Shown here: positions 47,357 through 55,502 of the stretch, in pieces
How positions within the stretch are numbered: the stretch's first letter is position 1
Layout: each line of letters begins with the position of its first letter
Program-made: the position numbers and the translations under genes
Source: Pseudoxanthomonas mexicana
GTDB lineage: Bacteria > Pseudomonadota > Gammaproteobacteria > Xanthomonadales > Xanthomonadaceae
Direction of reading: 5' to 3'
Assembly (NCBI RefSeq): GCF_010093385.1
Contig: NZ_PDWV01000015.1
Location: 1-64,000, forward strand
Length of the DNA stretch: 64,000 bases
Notes under the pieces: generated by a model
Told to the model about the DNA's origin: nothing
Databases searched by the model: none
The model's input: the letters and a program-made list of their open reading frames with translations, nothing else

Positions 47357-47377
47357 GCTGATCAGCAACTGATCAGC
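47357..47377 (+). repeat. 9-bp perfect inverted repeat overlapping the tRNA 5' end
   Basis: GCTGATCAG (47357-47365), loop CAA, CTGATCAGC (47369-47377). Its last two bases are the first two of the mature tRNA, so the hairpin competes with the acceptor stem or marks the 5' processing site. Confidence 0.7.
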
Positions 47378-47465
47378 CCCTGTAGCTCAATGGGTAGAGC
47401 AGCGGTCTTATAACCCGTCAGCGCCAGATAAGCGGCTTGTGCCGGTTCGAGTCCGGCCAGGGGCA
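47376..47465 (+). tRNA. tRNA-like gene, anticodon UAU (Ile), long variable arm
   Basis: The acceptor stem GCCCCTG/CAGGGGC (47376-47382 with 47458-47464), D arm GCTC...GAGC, anticodon loop CTTATAA giving UAU, and T arm GCCGG-TTCGAGT-CCGGC are all present, followed by discriminator A and an encoded CCA (47466-47468). UAU would read the AUA isoleucine codon, normally left to the lysidine-modified CAU tRNA. The variable region is ~22 bases (47423-47444), class II length, which is wrong for isoleucine. The anticodon stem has a T/C mismatch next to the loop and a G/T pair. It may be a mobile-element tRNA, a degenerating tRNA or a specialised decoy. Confidence 0.7.
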
Positions 47466-47658
47466 CCACCGCCTGTGCATGAACAGTCGCACGGAAGATC
47501 CTTCGCCCGACGTAGGTGCCTGCCTCATCCCAAATTTGGGGGCATTACATGGCAGCAAGCGAGTTCATGCGCTAGAAATCAACCACTTAGTCATGCGCCA
47601 GAGCATCGTTTGCTCAATTGGCGCCTTTACGCATGACGTAGGCATATTCTTTCTCACC

Positions 47659-47901
47659 ATGCCCATCCTGGATCCTGATGACTACCTTTCGTTCATCGTC
47701 TATGACGAAGTGCGTGGTGGCTGGTGCCTAACCGAAGAAGGCCAATGGCTTCTTGTCCAGGAGATGATCGCTAGGACAAAAGAGCTCGATCGCCTTGATG
47801 TAATCGAGGGCCGAAAGCCGCCCACCTATACGCATTTCATCCAGCCGGAGATGATTAAGGGTGCAACAGTGATTTGGCCGAAGAAGTACACGCCAAGCTG
47901 A
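47659..47901 (+). CDS. small hypothetical protein before the exonuclease operon
   Basis: An 80-aa soluble protein starting MPILDPDDYLSFIVYDEVRGG, with a helical QWLLVQEMIARTKELDRLD middle. A longer frame begins inside the tRNA and is rejected; the ATG at 47659 is the first reasonable start. No domain is recognised. It lies five bases before the first exonuclease gene, in the same direction, so it is probably part of the operon and could be its regulator or antitoxin. Confidence 0.5.
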   Translation: MPILDPDDYLSFIVYDEVRGGWCLTEEGQWLLVQEMIARTKELDRLDVIEGRKPPTYTHFIQPEMIKGATVIWPKKYTPS

Positions 47902-47905
47902 AGCC

Positions 47906-48472
47906 GTGACCTACCTTTTCCTCGATACCGAATGGGCGGACCCGATTGGCTCCGAGCTAGTGAGCTTGGCGCTCATCACTGAAGATGGAATCCATCGGTT
48001 CTATGCTGAGCGCGATCCCTTGCCCGACGTGGCTACCGACTTCGTGCGATCGGTTGTCTATCCCCTACTGGAACGTGGCAAGTGCCGTATGACCGACCAG
48101 GCGATGACGACCGGCCTGCGCGCCTTCCTGAGCGCTGTCATAGAGCCGGTCGTGTTGGCTGACTATCCCAATGACCTGGCGCTCCTACAGTACGTGATCG
48201 CAGGGTTCGACCTTTCAGACGATCAGGCTGCGGCATGTGGGCCAATCCCGCAGCCCGTGATGACAAGAATGCTGAAGGAGGGCGCGATGGGCATGCTGGT
48301 CGAGGACTACTTTGCGGGACATCCGGCGGCCGCCGCCCGACGCCATCATGCGCTGGTTGACGCAGAGGCTTTGCGAATGGCTTGGCTGGTGGTGACTGGA
48401 AGGATAGACGTGCCTGAGTGGGCGAGAACCATGCACATGCTGCGTCTTCGACCCAAGCGGCCCTCCGGATGA
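47906..48472 (+). CDS. DnaQ-like 3'-5' exoribonuclease (Rv2179c-like)
   Basis: A 188-aa DEDDh exonuclease. The first two acidic residues are in YLFLDTEWADPIG (Asp 7, Glu 9), a middle Asp is in VLADYPNDLALLQ, and the His/Asp pair is in RRHHALVDAEALRMAW near residue 150. The pattern and length fit the Rv2179c-type 3'-5' exoribonuclease family. Starts with GTG; its stop overlaps the HAD gene's ATG. A paralogue follows two genes later, which is unusual. Confidence 0.75.
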   Translation: MTYLFLDTEWADPIGSELVSLALITEDGIHRFYAERDPLPDVATDFVRSVVYPLLERGKCRMTDQAMTTGLRAFLSAVIEPVVLADYPNDLALLQYVIAGFDLSDDQAAACGPIPQPVMTRMLKEGAMGMLVEDYFAGHPAAAARRHHALVDAEALRMAWLVVTGRIDVPEWARTMHMLRLRPKRPSG

Positions 48473-48972
48473 ACGCCGTGCTGTTTCTTGATTTCGACGG
48501 CGTGTTGCACCCGCTATGGGCTCCTGCTCCCTTCAATGACTGGCAGCTTGAGGTCACCTTTGGCCCAACGCCTTACGCAGGCCCATTCTTCCTGCATGCG
48601 CCTGCTCTGGCTGCAGTTCTCTCGCCCGTTCTGAAACACTTGGAGATCGTGGTCTCTTCCACTTGGGGGAAGAACCGCACGTTGGACGAACTGAGGCGGT
48701 TGCTTCCCGCGCCTGTCGCTGCTCGAGTCATAGATGCCGTGCATCACCATCTGCCGCCCACGACGAAGGCCAGGTCGCGCTGGGAGGAGATCTCCTGGTA
48801 TCTGCAGAACGTCCGTCCTTATCAGAGAGGCCACTGGCTAGCCCTCGATGACGATGACTCAGGTTGGCCGACCGGCATGAGGTCGCACCTTGTGCATTGC
48901 GAACGGGATTTTGGAGACGCCGTAACGCGCGAAAGACTGGAGGCCGCTCTGGCGGAGCGGTACAGATCGTGA
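48469..48972 (+). CDS. HAD-superfamily phosphatase-like protein
   Basis: A 167-aa HAD protein. Motif I is VLFLDFDGVLHPLW (DxD, Asp 8 and Asp 10), motif II is VVSSTWGKN near residue 60, and the motif IV acidic pair is LALDDDDSGWP near 125. It lacks a clear cap domain, so a phosphatase of nucleotides, RNA ends or a small protein is possible. The ATG overlaps the stop of the first exonuclease gene and its own stop overlaps the GTG of the second (ATGA and GTGA), so the three are strictly co-translated. Confidence 0.75.
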   Translation: MNAVLFLDFDGVLHPLWAPAPFNDWQLEVTFGPTPYAGPFFLHAPALAAVLSPVLKHLEIVVSSTWGKNRTLDELRRLLPAPVAARVIDAVHHHLPPTTKARSRWEEISWYLQNVRPYQRGHWLALDDDDSGWPTGMRSHLVHCERDFGDAVTRERLEAALAERYRS

Positions 48973-49616
48973 TCAGACTATTCCTGGACAGCGAATGGGC
49001 CAACGATGCGCTTCGTGAACTCGTCAGCTTGGCCCTAATAAGTGAGGACGGCGAGCGTGTCTTCTACGCGGAGCGCGACCCTCTACCAAGCATGCCGTCC
49101 AGCTTCGTACGCGAGAGTGTTTATCCGCTCCTCAATCGCGGGGAAGCGGCGATGAAGGACAACGTCATGACGGACGCGCTGCGGAGCTTCTTGGAGCCCC
49201 TGGGTGATTGCGAGATCTTTGCGGACGCGCCGCTCGACTTCTCGATGCTCAACCGGGTATGGAACGGGCCTGACCGGACACCGCCCGGAGCGCTATTCCG
49301 TACGAGGCTTGCACGCGAAGGCAATCTGATGCCAAGCGTTGAGCGCTACTTTGAGCTCAACCCTGACCAGAGGACGCTTCGACACCATGCTCTCGTAGAC
49401 GCCATGGCACTTCGATCGGCTTGGATCCTAGAGAACTACAGCTTCGACGGCGATGTGGGTGATGCGACATCATCCGACCCCCACTATGACGAGTGGCTTC
49501 AGGCAAAGGTAAGGGCCGCGAGAGCTGATCCGCGGCCGGCCATTCCTCACGAAGTCGTCATGGAGCAACTGACGAAGTGGCTTGAGGCCATGAGCGCTAA
49601 GGCAGCGGAAAAATAG
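48969..49616 (+). CDS. second DnaQ-like 3'-5' exoribonuclease
   Basis: A 215-aa paralogue of the exonuclease upstream. IRLFLDSEWANDALRELVSL matches the first protein's FLDTEW...ELVSLALI almost block for block; FADAPLDFSML supplies the middle Asp and LRHHALVDAMALRSAW the His/Asp. It has an extra ~35-residue helical tail (HEVVMEQLTKWLEAM). Having two diverged copies flanking a HAD phosphatase in one coupled transcript suggests a heteromeric enzyme or a functional split. Confidence 0.75.
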   Translation: MIRLFLDSEWANDALRELVSLALISEDGERVFYAERDPLPSMPSSFVRESVYPLLNRGEAAMKDNVMTDALRSFLEPLGDCEIFADAPLDFSMLNRVWNGPDRTPPGALFRTRLAREGNLMPSVERYFELNPDQRTLRHHALVDAMALRSAWILENYSFDGDVGDATSSDPHYDEWLQAKVRAARADPRPAIPHEVVMEQLTKWLEAMSAKAAEK

Positions 49617-50118
49617 TCGGTGAAACGTCGCCCTGCGGACGCACGAACACACACGTCCGAGGCAGGGGCACGCACTGCGCCGGCATCTTGACCTGGCCGC
49701 TACTTCAGGCAAGGCAACTATCGGCGCAATAGATATCTTGCCCCAAGCCGCCGATTGAGCAATCTCATCCATGGATCGACATGGCGGTGGGCCGTATAGC
49801 CATACGGGCTGAACGCAACGCGATAGGCGCCACGCTTTGCGCGCAGCTTCTAGTGCAGTCCGAGGCCCGAAATCGCCGCTTATCAAGACAGGCCGTTCCA
49901 ATTGGCGTCACTCAGGCTCGAGAACGACCACATGTTGCTCTGCAACCCTCTTGATCTCTTAGGCGGAAGGCTTTGAGCCATTAACCGGAGCCTGGCTGCG
50001 CCAGTTGGAGCGTGGCAGATACGATCCAGACTCCGGCCAGGGTTGGTACGCAACGACTCTTCAAGACCGACAGCAGTGCCTGGTTATCCAGCTTCGTCTC
50101 TGGACACGGTTCGGATAT
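49617..50118. other. 500-base gap between operon and divergent pair
   Basis: No convincing gene. A minus-strand frame near 49470-49901 overlaps the exonuclease end and contains only a vaguely protein-like stretch (PVLISGDFGPRTALEAARK). An 11-base match to the tRNA 3' end (TCCGGCCAGGG at 50033) is noted but is too short to be an attachment site. No terminator or transposon end was recognised. Confidence 0.4.
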
Positions 50119-51075
50119 CTACGTAGTCGGAGTTATTGCTTGCTTGCGCCCTGACGCCCAGATCTTCTTCCCTTGGCTTATCACGTCTTCTTCAACTGGC
50201 GTTCTCCTGACCTCTTTGGACAAGGCACCAGCTTCGTTCTCCTCGGCCATGGCTAGCACTTGTTCTGGGAACCATTCCCTCAAGCACTTTTCAGTGATAC
50301 CGCCAGGGACTGTGAAGATGGGCTTGAGTCGGCCCCCGATGCCCTCTACGTCCCAGATCTTCTTAGCGACTTCCTCTTGAAGTGTTCGCCAGCTCACCAG
50401 CAGCTGTGGCTGGTTCATGGCGGCGAACATGAATTCTTGCCTTGTAACATCGGCGGCGCGCCGGGCCACCTTGGGCTTGCGGTTACGTTTTGCAATGAAG
50501 TAGCACGCCATCGCGAACACAAATCGATCTTGCGCTCGCATCTCGCTGAAGTGCGGATCTGAAAAGGCTTCTTCGATGACACCCGTGTCCTGGATGATCT
50601 CGATGTTGGGGTTTCCCGAGCCAGGTTCGCTGCCACTATGGGCCCAGGGCCAGAAGCGCTCCCGCACACGCCCCCATACCGAATCCACGGCATAGGTCAT
50701 GACCGCACCGAACCTGGCGTCATGCTCGGTGCAATCGAGCATGTGGAAGATCGGGTGGTTCCCCCAGTAGATGGCGTCTATGTCAGGGCGGCCCTGCTCA
50801 ATACTGGACACCGTGATCCAGGTGGGACCATGGCCGTTGCGTAGATTGCGCATCGTGCCGTTGGTGGGATGGGTCCCGCCCGCTGCTTTGCGTAGCACCA
50901 GGTCCAGCCGGTCCGGCTCCCACACGCCCGCTTTCATGGCAGCTTCGCAGAAGACCGCCTTGCCTACGCATGGGCGCACCCCCTCTCCCCAACGCTTCTT
51001 GCCCCTGAGCGCCTGGGGCAACGGGATGGGCGTTACCACATAGCACGGGGCATCTTCCCGATAAATTCTGTACAA
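50119..51075 (-). CDS. unknown protein beside the Tn7-like genes
   Basis: About 318 aa from a TTG at 51075 (ATG at 50937 is an alternative, 272 aa). No domain is recognised. Distinct stretches are RPCVGKAVFCEAAMKAGVW, PTNGTMRNLRNGHGPTW, MLDCTEHDARFGAVMTYAV and FVFAMACYFIAKRNRKPKV; the last 80 residues are charged. It diverges from the 101-aa gene, with an operator-like palindrome between them. Two similar-sized unknown genes next to tns genes could be transposon accessory or regulatory functions. Confidence 0.5.
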   Translation of the reverse strand: MYRIYREDAPCYVVTPIPLPQALRGKKRWGEGVRPCVGKAVFCEAAMKAGVWEPDRLDLVLRKAAGGTHPTNGTMRNLRNGHGPTWITVSSIEQGRPDIDAIYWGNHPIFHMLDCTEHDARFGAVMTYAVDSVWGRVRERFWPWAHSGSEPGSGNPNIEIIQDTGVIEEAFSDPHFSEMRAQDRFVFAMACYFIAKRNRKPKVARRAADVTRQEFMFAAMNQPQLLVSWRTLQEEVAKKIWDVEGIGGRLKPIFTVPGGITEKCLREWFPEQVLAMAEENEAGALSKEVRRTPVEEDVISQGKKIWASGRKQAITPTT

Positions 51076-51106
51076 GTTTCGGCCCCGCGCGCGGATATCT
51101 TTCCCT

Positions 51107-51127
51107 ATCGTGCCTATACCGCACGAT
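51107..51127. promoter_or_regulatory. operator-like palindrome between divergent genes
   Basis: ATCGTGC (51107-51113), seven bases, GCACGAT (51121-51127): a perfect 7-bp dyad whose right arm touches the ATG at 51126. Position and symmetry suggest a binding site for a dimeric repressor controlling both divergent genes. Confidence 0.5.
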
Positions 51128-51431
51128 GCAGGACAGTCGGTTGTTGCCTGACAAAGATATTGCCGCGCGCGGCCAGGAACTGGAGCGCTGGCTGCTGACG
51201 GAGTTCGGACCGGTTCTGAGCGGCCTGCCCCTGAGCAAGCTGCTCGGCCACCCCTCTCCTGGAGCATTCAGGCAGGCGGTGCGCCGCCATGGTGCCCCCG
51301 TTGCCTTGTTCCAACAGGGCGGCCGGAAGGGCTGGTGTGCCGCTACCAAAGAGGTCGCCTTCTGGATTGCCCGTACCGAGGCCGCCGCCCAGGCGCTCTC
51401 CACCCAAACCCCGCCGGAGAAGACCCCATGA
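51126..51431 (+). CDS. small unknown protein, possible DNA-binding regulator
   Basis: A 101-aa protein. Residues ~36-52 (LSKLLGHPSPGAFRQAVRR) look like a helix-turn-helix, followed by a basic GGRKGWCAATKEVAFWIAR segment. The start ATG lies within the right arm of the palindrome, so the protein may repress its own gene. It lies 206 bases before tnsA in the same direction. Regulatory role is inference. Confidence 0.45.
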   Translation: MQDSRLLPDKDIAARGQELERWLLTEFGPVLSGLPLSKLLGHPSPGAFRQAVRRHGAPVALFQQGGRKGWCAATKEVAFWIARTEAAAQALSTQTPPEKTP

Positions 51432-51480
51432 CCTGACCCACATAGAGGCTTACACACTCTCCGGGCCAGAAACGCAGAAA

Positions 51481-51498
51481 GCCAGACTTTCGTCTGGC
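51481..51498 (+). terminator. hairpin after the 101-aa gene
   Basis: GCCAGAC (51481-51487), TTTC, GTCTGGC (51492-51498). The run of T residues after it is broken, so termination strength is uncertain. Confidence 0.45.
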
Positions 51499-51637
51499 CT
51501 TCCGGAATCGCTAACAAAAGCTTTGGCGGGCTTTGTAGCGATTCTGGACTGCGCGGCCGCCGCCTGTCAACGGGGTGAGCCCTCCTGCCCGGATCTTTCC
51601 TTTACCTGTGCCGCCATGCGGCACTAAGGATGATCCG

Positions 51638-52390
51638 ATGACCCTGTTTACCCCTGACTTGGGCGTATCGCGCCCAAGCTTCCCTGTGGTCCTGCCCCGC
51701 TGGCCGGCCCCCGATCTTCACGATGCCCTGATCACCTGGTGGTGGCCTCCCGCGGGGGAGGTGCGAGCACGCAACGTGCTCAGCCGTGGCGCCATGCGGG
51801 CCATCTACCGCTTCAGCAGCTGGAAACTGGCTCGAAGCGTTCACTTCGAATCTGCCCTTGAGGAGCAAGTCGCGCTGGCGCTGGATGCCTGTCCCACCGT
51901 GGGCGCCTACGCCGAGCAGCCAGTGCTCATGGAGTATGCGACGCCTTACGGCGGCTGGGCTCGCCACTATCCGGACTTCGCGGTGCTTCACCGCGGATCG
52001 CGAGCCTTTATTGAAGTGAAATTCGCGCGTGACGTGGATGCGTCGGTTCTGAAGCGCACTCAGCACCTGAGCACGCTGTTGGCGCCCCTGGGCATCGTGT
52101 ATCGGCTGGTGACCGAGGTCGACCTGCCTTCTCCTGCTCGTCTGGCCAATGCCTGGTCCCTGTTGTCTCGTGGACGTACTGCCATCACGGACCTCCAGGC
52201 CTTGCTGGTCCATCAACAGGCGCTAGACGGCGTATCGCTGGCTGATCTGGGCTGGGGACGAGTCGCTAGTGCACGGTCACTGGCTCGCCAGATCATGGAG
52301 GGTCGCATCAGTGTGGACCTGTCCCGGCCGATCGGCTTGGACACCATGGCCTACACCTCCGAACAAGAGGAGGGCTGGCTGTGGGCATAG
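51638..52390 (+). CDS. tnsA: TnsA-like transposon endonuclease
   Basis: TnsA cuts the 5' ends of a Tn7-like element, making transposition cut-and-paste. The 250-aa protein has the restriction-enzyme-like catalytic set: VHFESALEEQVALAL (Glu), WARHYPDFAVLHRGS (Asp) and RAFIEVKFARDV (ExK). Length and order fit TnsA. The ATG at 51638 is preferred over earlier in-frame starts. The reading frame overlaps tnsB by ten bases, starting the tnsABC-tniQ operon. Confidence 0.85.
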   Translation: MTLFTPDLGVSRPSFPVVLPRWPAPDLHDALITWWWPPAGEVRARNVLSRGAMRAIYRFSSWKLARSVHFESALEEQVALALDACPTVGAYAEQPVLMEYATPYGGWARHYPDFAVLHRGSRAFIEVKFARDVDASVLKRTQHLSTLLAPLGIVYRLVTEVDLPSPARLANAWSLLSRGRTAITDLQALLVHQQALDGVSLADLGWGRVASARSLARQIMEGRISVDLSRPIGLDTMAYTSEQEEGWLWA

Positions 52391-54411
52391 GACTCTTCAA
52401 GGTCGGCCAGAGGTTCGATCTGGATGGCAAGCGACAACACATCACCCGACTGCTCGATAAGGAGCGCATCGAGTTCGAAGATGCACAGTCGGCCCGTCGG
52501 CAGGAGCTGACGCTGACTGAAGCGCTGGAGCTTTACAAAAGCGGCAACTTCGTTTTTCGGCCCATCATTGATATCGAAGCGGACAAGCGGGCGCGCTCGC
52601 GGGTCATGAGCAACACCCTGCTCGCCTCTGTGCCACCCCTGCTGCGGGATCTGGCCAAGCTGCGACTGCACTTTGTTACAAAGCTTGCCCACTTCCCGAC
52701 GACGCGAGCTCGTCTGACGCCGCTGGTGCAAGCCTTGTGGGAAAAGCTCAAGCCAGCAGACCTTGCACTGATGCCTGAGTGTCCGCATGCCAGCAGTGTG
52801 GCTCGCTGGATGAAGCAGTACCGCGACGCGGAGAACAACATTGTCGCCCTGCTCGACCAGCATGCACTGAAGGGCCATCGCGATCGCATCCCGCAGAAGG
52901 TGCTGGACCTCATGGAGGACTGCGTTCGGGATGGCTATCTCACCCCTCATCGCAGAAACATCACCTCTGTACTAAGCGACATCAATGGTCTGATCGATGA
53001 CACCAATCTGATGCTAACCCCATCAGAGCAACTGTCTCCGATCAGCTACGAGCAGCTTCGCAAGTACATCAGCAAGCTTCCCGCCTATGAGGTCTATGCG
53101 GCCCGCTACGGCGAGCAAGCGGCGGACATGAAGTTTCGCAACACGGGCAAAGGGGCGTCCGCCGCCCTCCCCTTGCAGCGCGCTGAGATGGATCACTGCA
53201 GACTCGATCTGTTCGTGGTCGACATGGAGACGGGCCTGCCCTTGGGTCGCCCCTGGCTGACCGTGATCATCGATGCGTGCACCCGCATGATCTTAGGCTT
53301 TTCTCTGAGCTTCGATGCGCCCAGCAGCCTGACGGTGATGCGAGCGCTGCGGCATGCGGTGCTACCGAAGACAGAACTGGACGATGTCACCCAGCCGTGG
53401 CCTACCTGGGGGATCATGCGTACCTTGGTGGTGGACAACGGTGTTGAGTTCCACGGCGCCAGCCTGGACTACGCTGCCGGACAGTTCGGCATCACGATTC
53501 AGACCTGTCCTCGGCGCCAGCCTTGGTTCAAGGGTAGGATCGAGCGGTTCTTCCGCACACTTCAGACCGATCTGATCTCTCTGATCCCGGGGCGAACGTT
53601 CTCCTCCATCATCGAACGCGGCGATTACGACAGCTCCAAGCACGCCGCGATCACCTTAGAGACGCTGAATCGGGTGATCAACCTCTGGATTGCGGATATC
53701 TATCACCAGAGCACCCACTCCTCCATCAGACAAACACCCGCCCAGAAGTGGGAAAGCCTGATCGATAAGGTAGACCGCCACCTTCCCGACTCGGCCCAGT
53801 GGGTGGATGCGGCATTCGGAAAGCCGGAGACGCGCGTTGCTGGCCACGAAGGCATCTTGAAGGATTCGCTTTACTACAACTGCGCCGAGCTCGGCGTCAT
53901 GCGGCAACAACTGGGCGAAAGGATCACGGTCGACATCATTACCAACGATGAGGACGTGGGCTATCTGTATGTCGTACATCCCGAGACTGGCGACTACATC
54001 AAGGTGCCGGCGATTGATGAGGACTACGCGAGCGGCCTGACCCGCTGGCAACACACCAAGTGCAAGGAGTACGCCAGGTACCTGTCGGAGAAGGGCGAGG
54101 ATCGCGTCAGCCTGCGCGACGCGAAGCTGAAGATCGTCGAGATGATTGAAGAGGACATGGTGGTGAATCGCCGCAAGAGCCGCGCCGCGCAAAGCCGAGC
54201 CCGCAGCATGCGGAAGCAGAACTCTTCCAAGCCCGCTACCACTTCCGCACGGCTAACCTCGTCAGCTAAGCGAAAAGGCGGGGCCTCAGTGCGGCCTGCG
54301 GAACAGGACGCCATGCACTCGCCTCGCAACCCTTCAGTCGCTCGTGATGACGATCTTCTCGACCTCACCGTCACCGTTGCCGTGCCCTACACACAGGAGG
54401 CCGCCGCATGA
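52381..54411 (+). CDS. tnsB: TnsB/TniA DDE transposase
   Basis: TnsB binds the element's ends and joins the 3' ends to target DNA. The 676-aa protein begins with a GTG inside tnsA. The DDE core is visible: RLDLFVVDMETGLPLG near residue 276 (first Asp), RTLVVDNGVEFHGAS near 351 (second Asp) and FKGRIERFFRTLQTDL near 386 (Glu). Upstream helical DNA-binding domains span residues ~1-250, and a C-terminal beta-barrel-like region plus a Lys/Arg-rich tail follow. Overlaps tnsC by four bases. Confidence 0.92.
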   Translation: MGIGLFKVGQRFDLDGKRQHITRLLDKERIEFEDAQSARRQELTLTEALELYKSGNFVFRPIIDIEADKRARSRVMSNTLLASVPPLLRDLAKLRLHFVTKLAHFPTTRARLTPLVQALWEKLKPADLALMPECPHASSVARWMKQYRDAENNIVALLDQHALKGHRDRIPQKVLDLMEDCVRDGYLTPHRRNITSVLSDINGLIDDTNLMLTPSEQLSPISYEQLRKYISKLPAYEVYAARYGEQAADMKFRNTGKGASAALPLQRAEMDHCRLDLFVVDMETGLPLGRPWLTVIIDACTRMILGFSLSFDAPSSLTVMRALRHAVLPKTELDDVTQPWPTWGIMRTLVVDNGVEFHGASLDYAAGQFGITIQTCPRRQPWFKGRIERFFRTLQTDLISLIPGRTFSSIIERGDYDSSKHAAITLETLNRVINLWIADIYHQSTHSSIRQTPAQKWESLIDKVDRHLPDSAQWVDAAFGKPETRVAGHEGILKDSLYYNCAELGVMRQQLGERITVDIITNDEDVGYLYVVHPETGDYIKVPAIDEDYASGLTRWQHTKCKEYARYLSEKGEDRVSLRDAKLKIVEMIEEDMVVNRRKSRAAQSRARSMRKQNSSKPATTSARLTSSAKRKGGASVRPAEQDAMHSPRNPSVARDDDLLDLTVTVAVPYTQEAAA

Positions 54412-55502
54412 ACCACGTTCTTAATGTTCCGCCACAGCCCACCACTGACCTCACGCTCCACCTGAGCAAGATGGCTATGTTGAGGGTCGAGACACCGATA
54501 TTCGTCGAATCACACGACATCTTGGGTCGAGTGCTGAAAGAGGTTGGCACTACATGTACACCCGCCTTCAAGCATTTTGTCGGTCATTCAAAAGCTGGCA
54601 AGTCCTACATATTCCGGCAATTCGAGATGAAGTTCCCAGCCGAACGAACTCCAACCGGAATACGCAAGGAGGTGATCTACGTCCAGGTGCCTTCGCAGGG
54701 CACCATCACCGGCGTCGTTGAAGCGTTGCTTGAAGCACTCGGAGACCCCAAGTACGCCGAGGGGCCAGTCAACAAGAAGACGGCACGACTCAAGAAGCTG
54801 CTCGTCAAGGTCGGCTGCAAGATGGTGATTCTTGACGAGTTCCAGGAACTCGTGGACAAGAACCAGAACAGGTCGCTCAGTCTCACCACTAACTGGCTCA
54901 AAGAGCTGGCTGAGATGGGCACCTTGAGCGTCGTATGTGTCGGCTTGCCAAGCTCCAGTCGGATTGTTCGGCATTGGGAACAACTGCGCACTCGCTTCAG
55001 CCGCACCATCGAAATCCCCGTACACGACTGGACCGATGCGCGATCCAGGAAGGTCTTCCGCTCGGTGCTTCGCGGCGTCTACAGCTCCATGGCACCTTTC
55101 AGTGTCCCAGATCTGACTTCAGAAGAGCTCTCGCTTCGCTTTTTCATTGCATGCGGCGGTCGCCTCGGTTTGCTGTGGCGCATCCTCGACCAAGCAGTGA
55201 AAGATGCAATCTGGGAGAACCGGACCGAGATCTCGCTGGCGCACCTCGACGCGGCTTTCCAAGAGGCCATCTGGTATGCGGGCGAAATCCCCATGGAAGG
55301 CGGACCGTTCTATGGCTCCCTTTCTCCTGACCAGCAGCAGCGGCTATGCGGCGTCGCCATGTACTTGGCGCAAAGGCCACCCAAAGATCAGGAGGACGAA
55401 GAGCTGCATCTGGGATCCATGCAGAGGGATAAGGAAGAGGCCCCAGCCAAACCCTTGAGTAAGAAGCAGCTTAAGGCCGAGTTGAATCGGGCTCTGACAT
55501 GA
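54408..55502 (+). CDS. tnsC: TnsC/TniB AAA+ transposition regulator
   Basis: TnsC is the ATPase that couples target selection to TnsAB. The 364-aa protein shows a Walker A GHSKAGKSYIF at residues 59-66, a Walker B KMVILDEFQELVDK near 143 and sensor-like VVCVGLPSSSRIV. Lengths and motifs match TniB/TnsC of Tn5053- and Tn7-like elements. It overlaps tnsB and tniQ by four bases each. Confidence 0.88.
   Translation: MNHVLNVPPQPTTDLTLHLSKMAMLRVETPIFVESHDILGRVLKEVGTTCTPAFKHFVGHSKAGKSYIFRQFEMKFPAERTPTGIRKEVIYVQVPSQGTITGVVEALLEALGDPKYAEGPVNKKTARLKKLLVKVGCKMVILDEFQELVDKNQNRSLSLTTNWLKELAEMGTLSVVCVGLPSSSRIVRHWEQLRTRFSRTIEIPVHDWTDARSRKVFRSVLRGVYSSMAPFSVPDLTSEELSLRFFIACGGRLGLLWRILDQAVKDAIWENRTEISLAHLDAAFQEAIWYAGEIPMEGGPFYGSLSPDQQQRLCGVAMYLAQRPPKDQEDEELHLGSMQRDKEEAPAKPLSKKQLKAELNRALT

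Noticed and set aside
47437-47658. In-frame upstream extension of the 80-aa gene starting inside the tRNA
   Set aside because: The frame begins inside the T arm and the N-terminal residues look random; the ATG at 47659 is the first sensible start.
49470-49901. 143-codon minus-strand frame overlapping the second exonuclease gene
   Set aside because: Antisense to a well-supported gene over part of its length and without motifs.
50033-50043. 11-base match to the tRNA 3' end as an attachment site
   Set aside because: TCCGGCCAGGG is too short, and no integrase gene lies nearby.
51432-51637. Search for Tn7-type end repeats between the 101-aa gene and tnsA
   Set aside because: No repeated ~20-bp sites or TGT...ACA termini were found by eye, so no end is called here.
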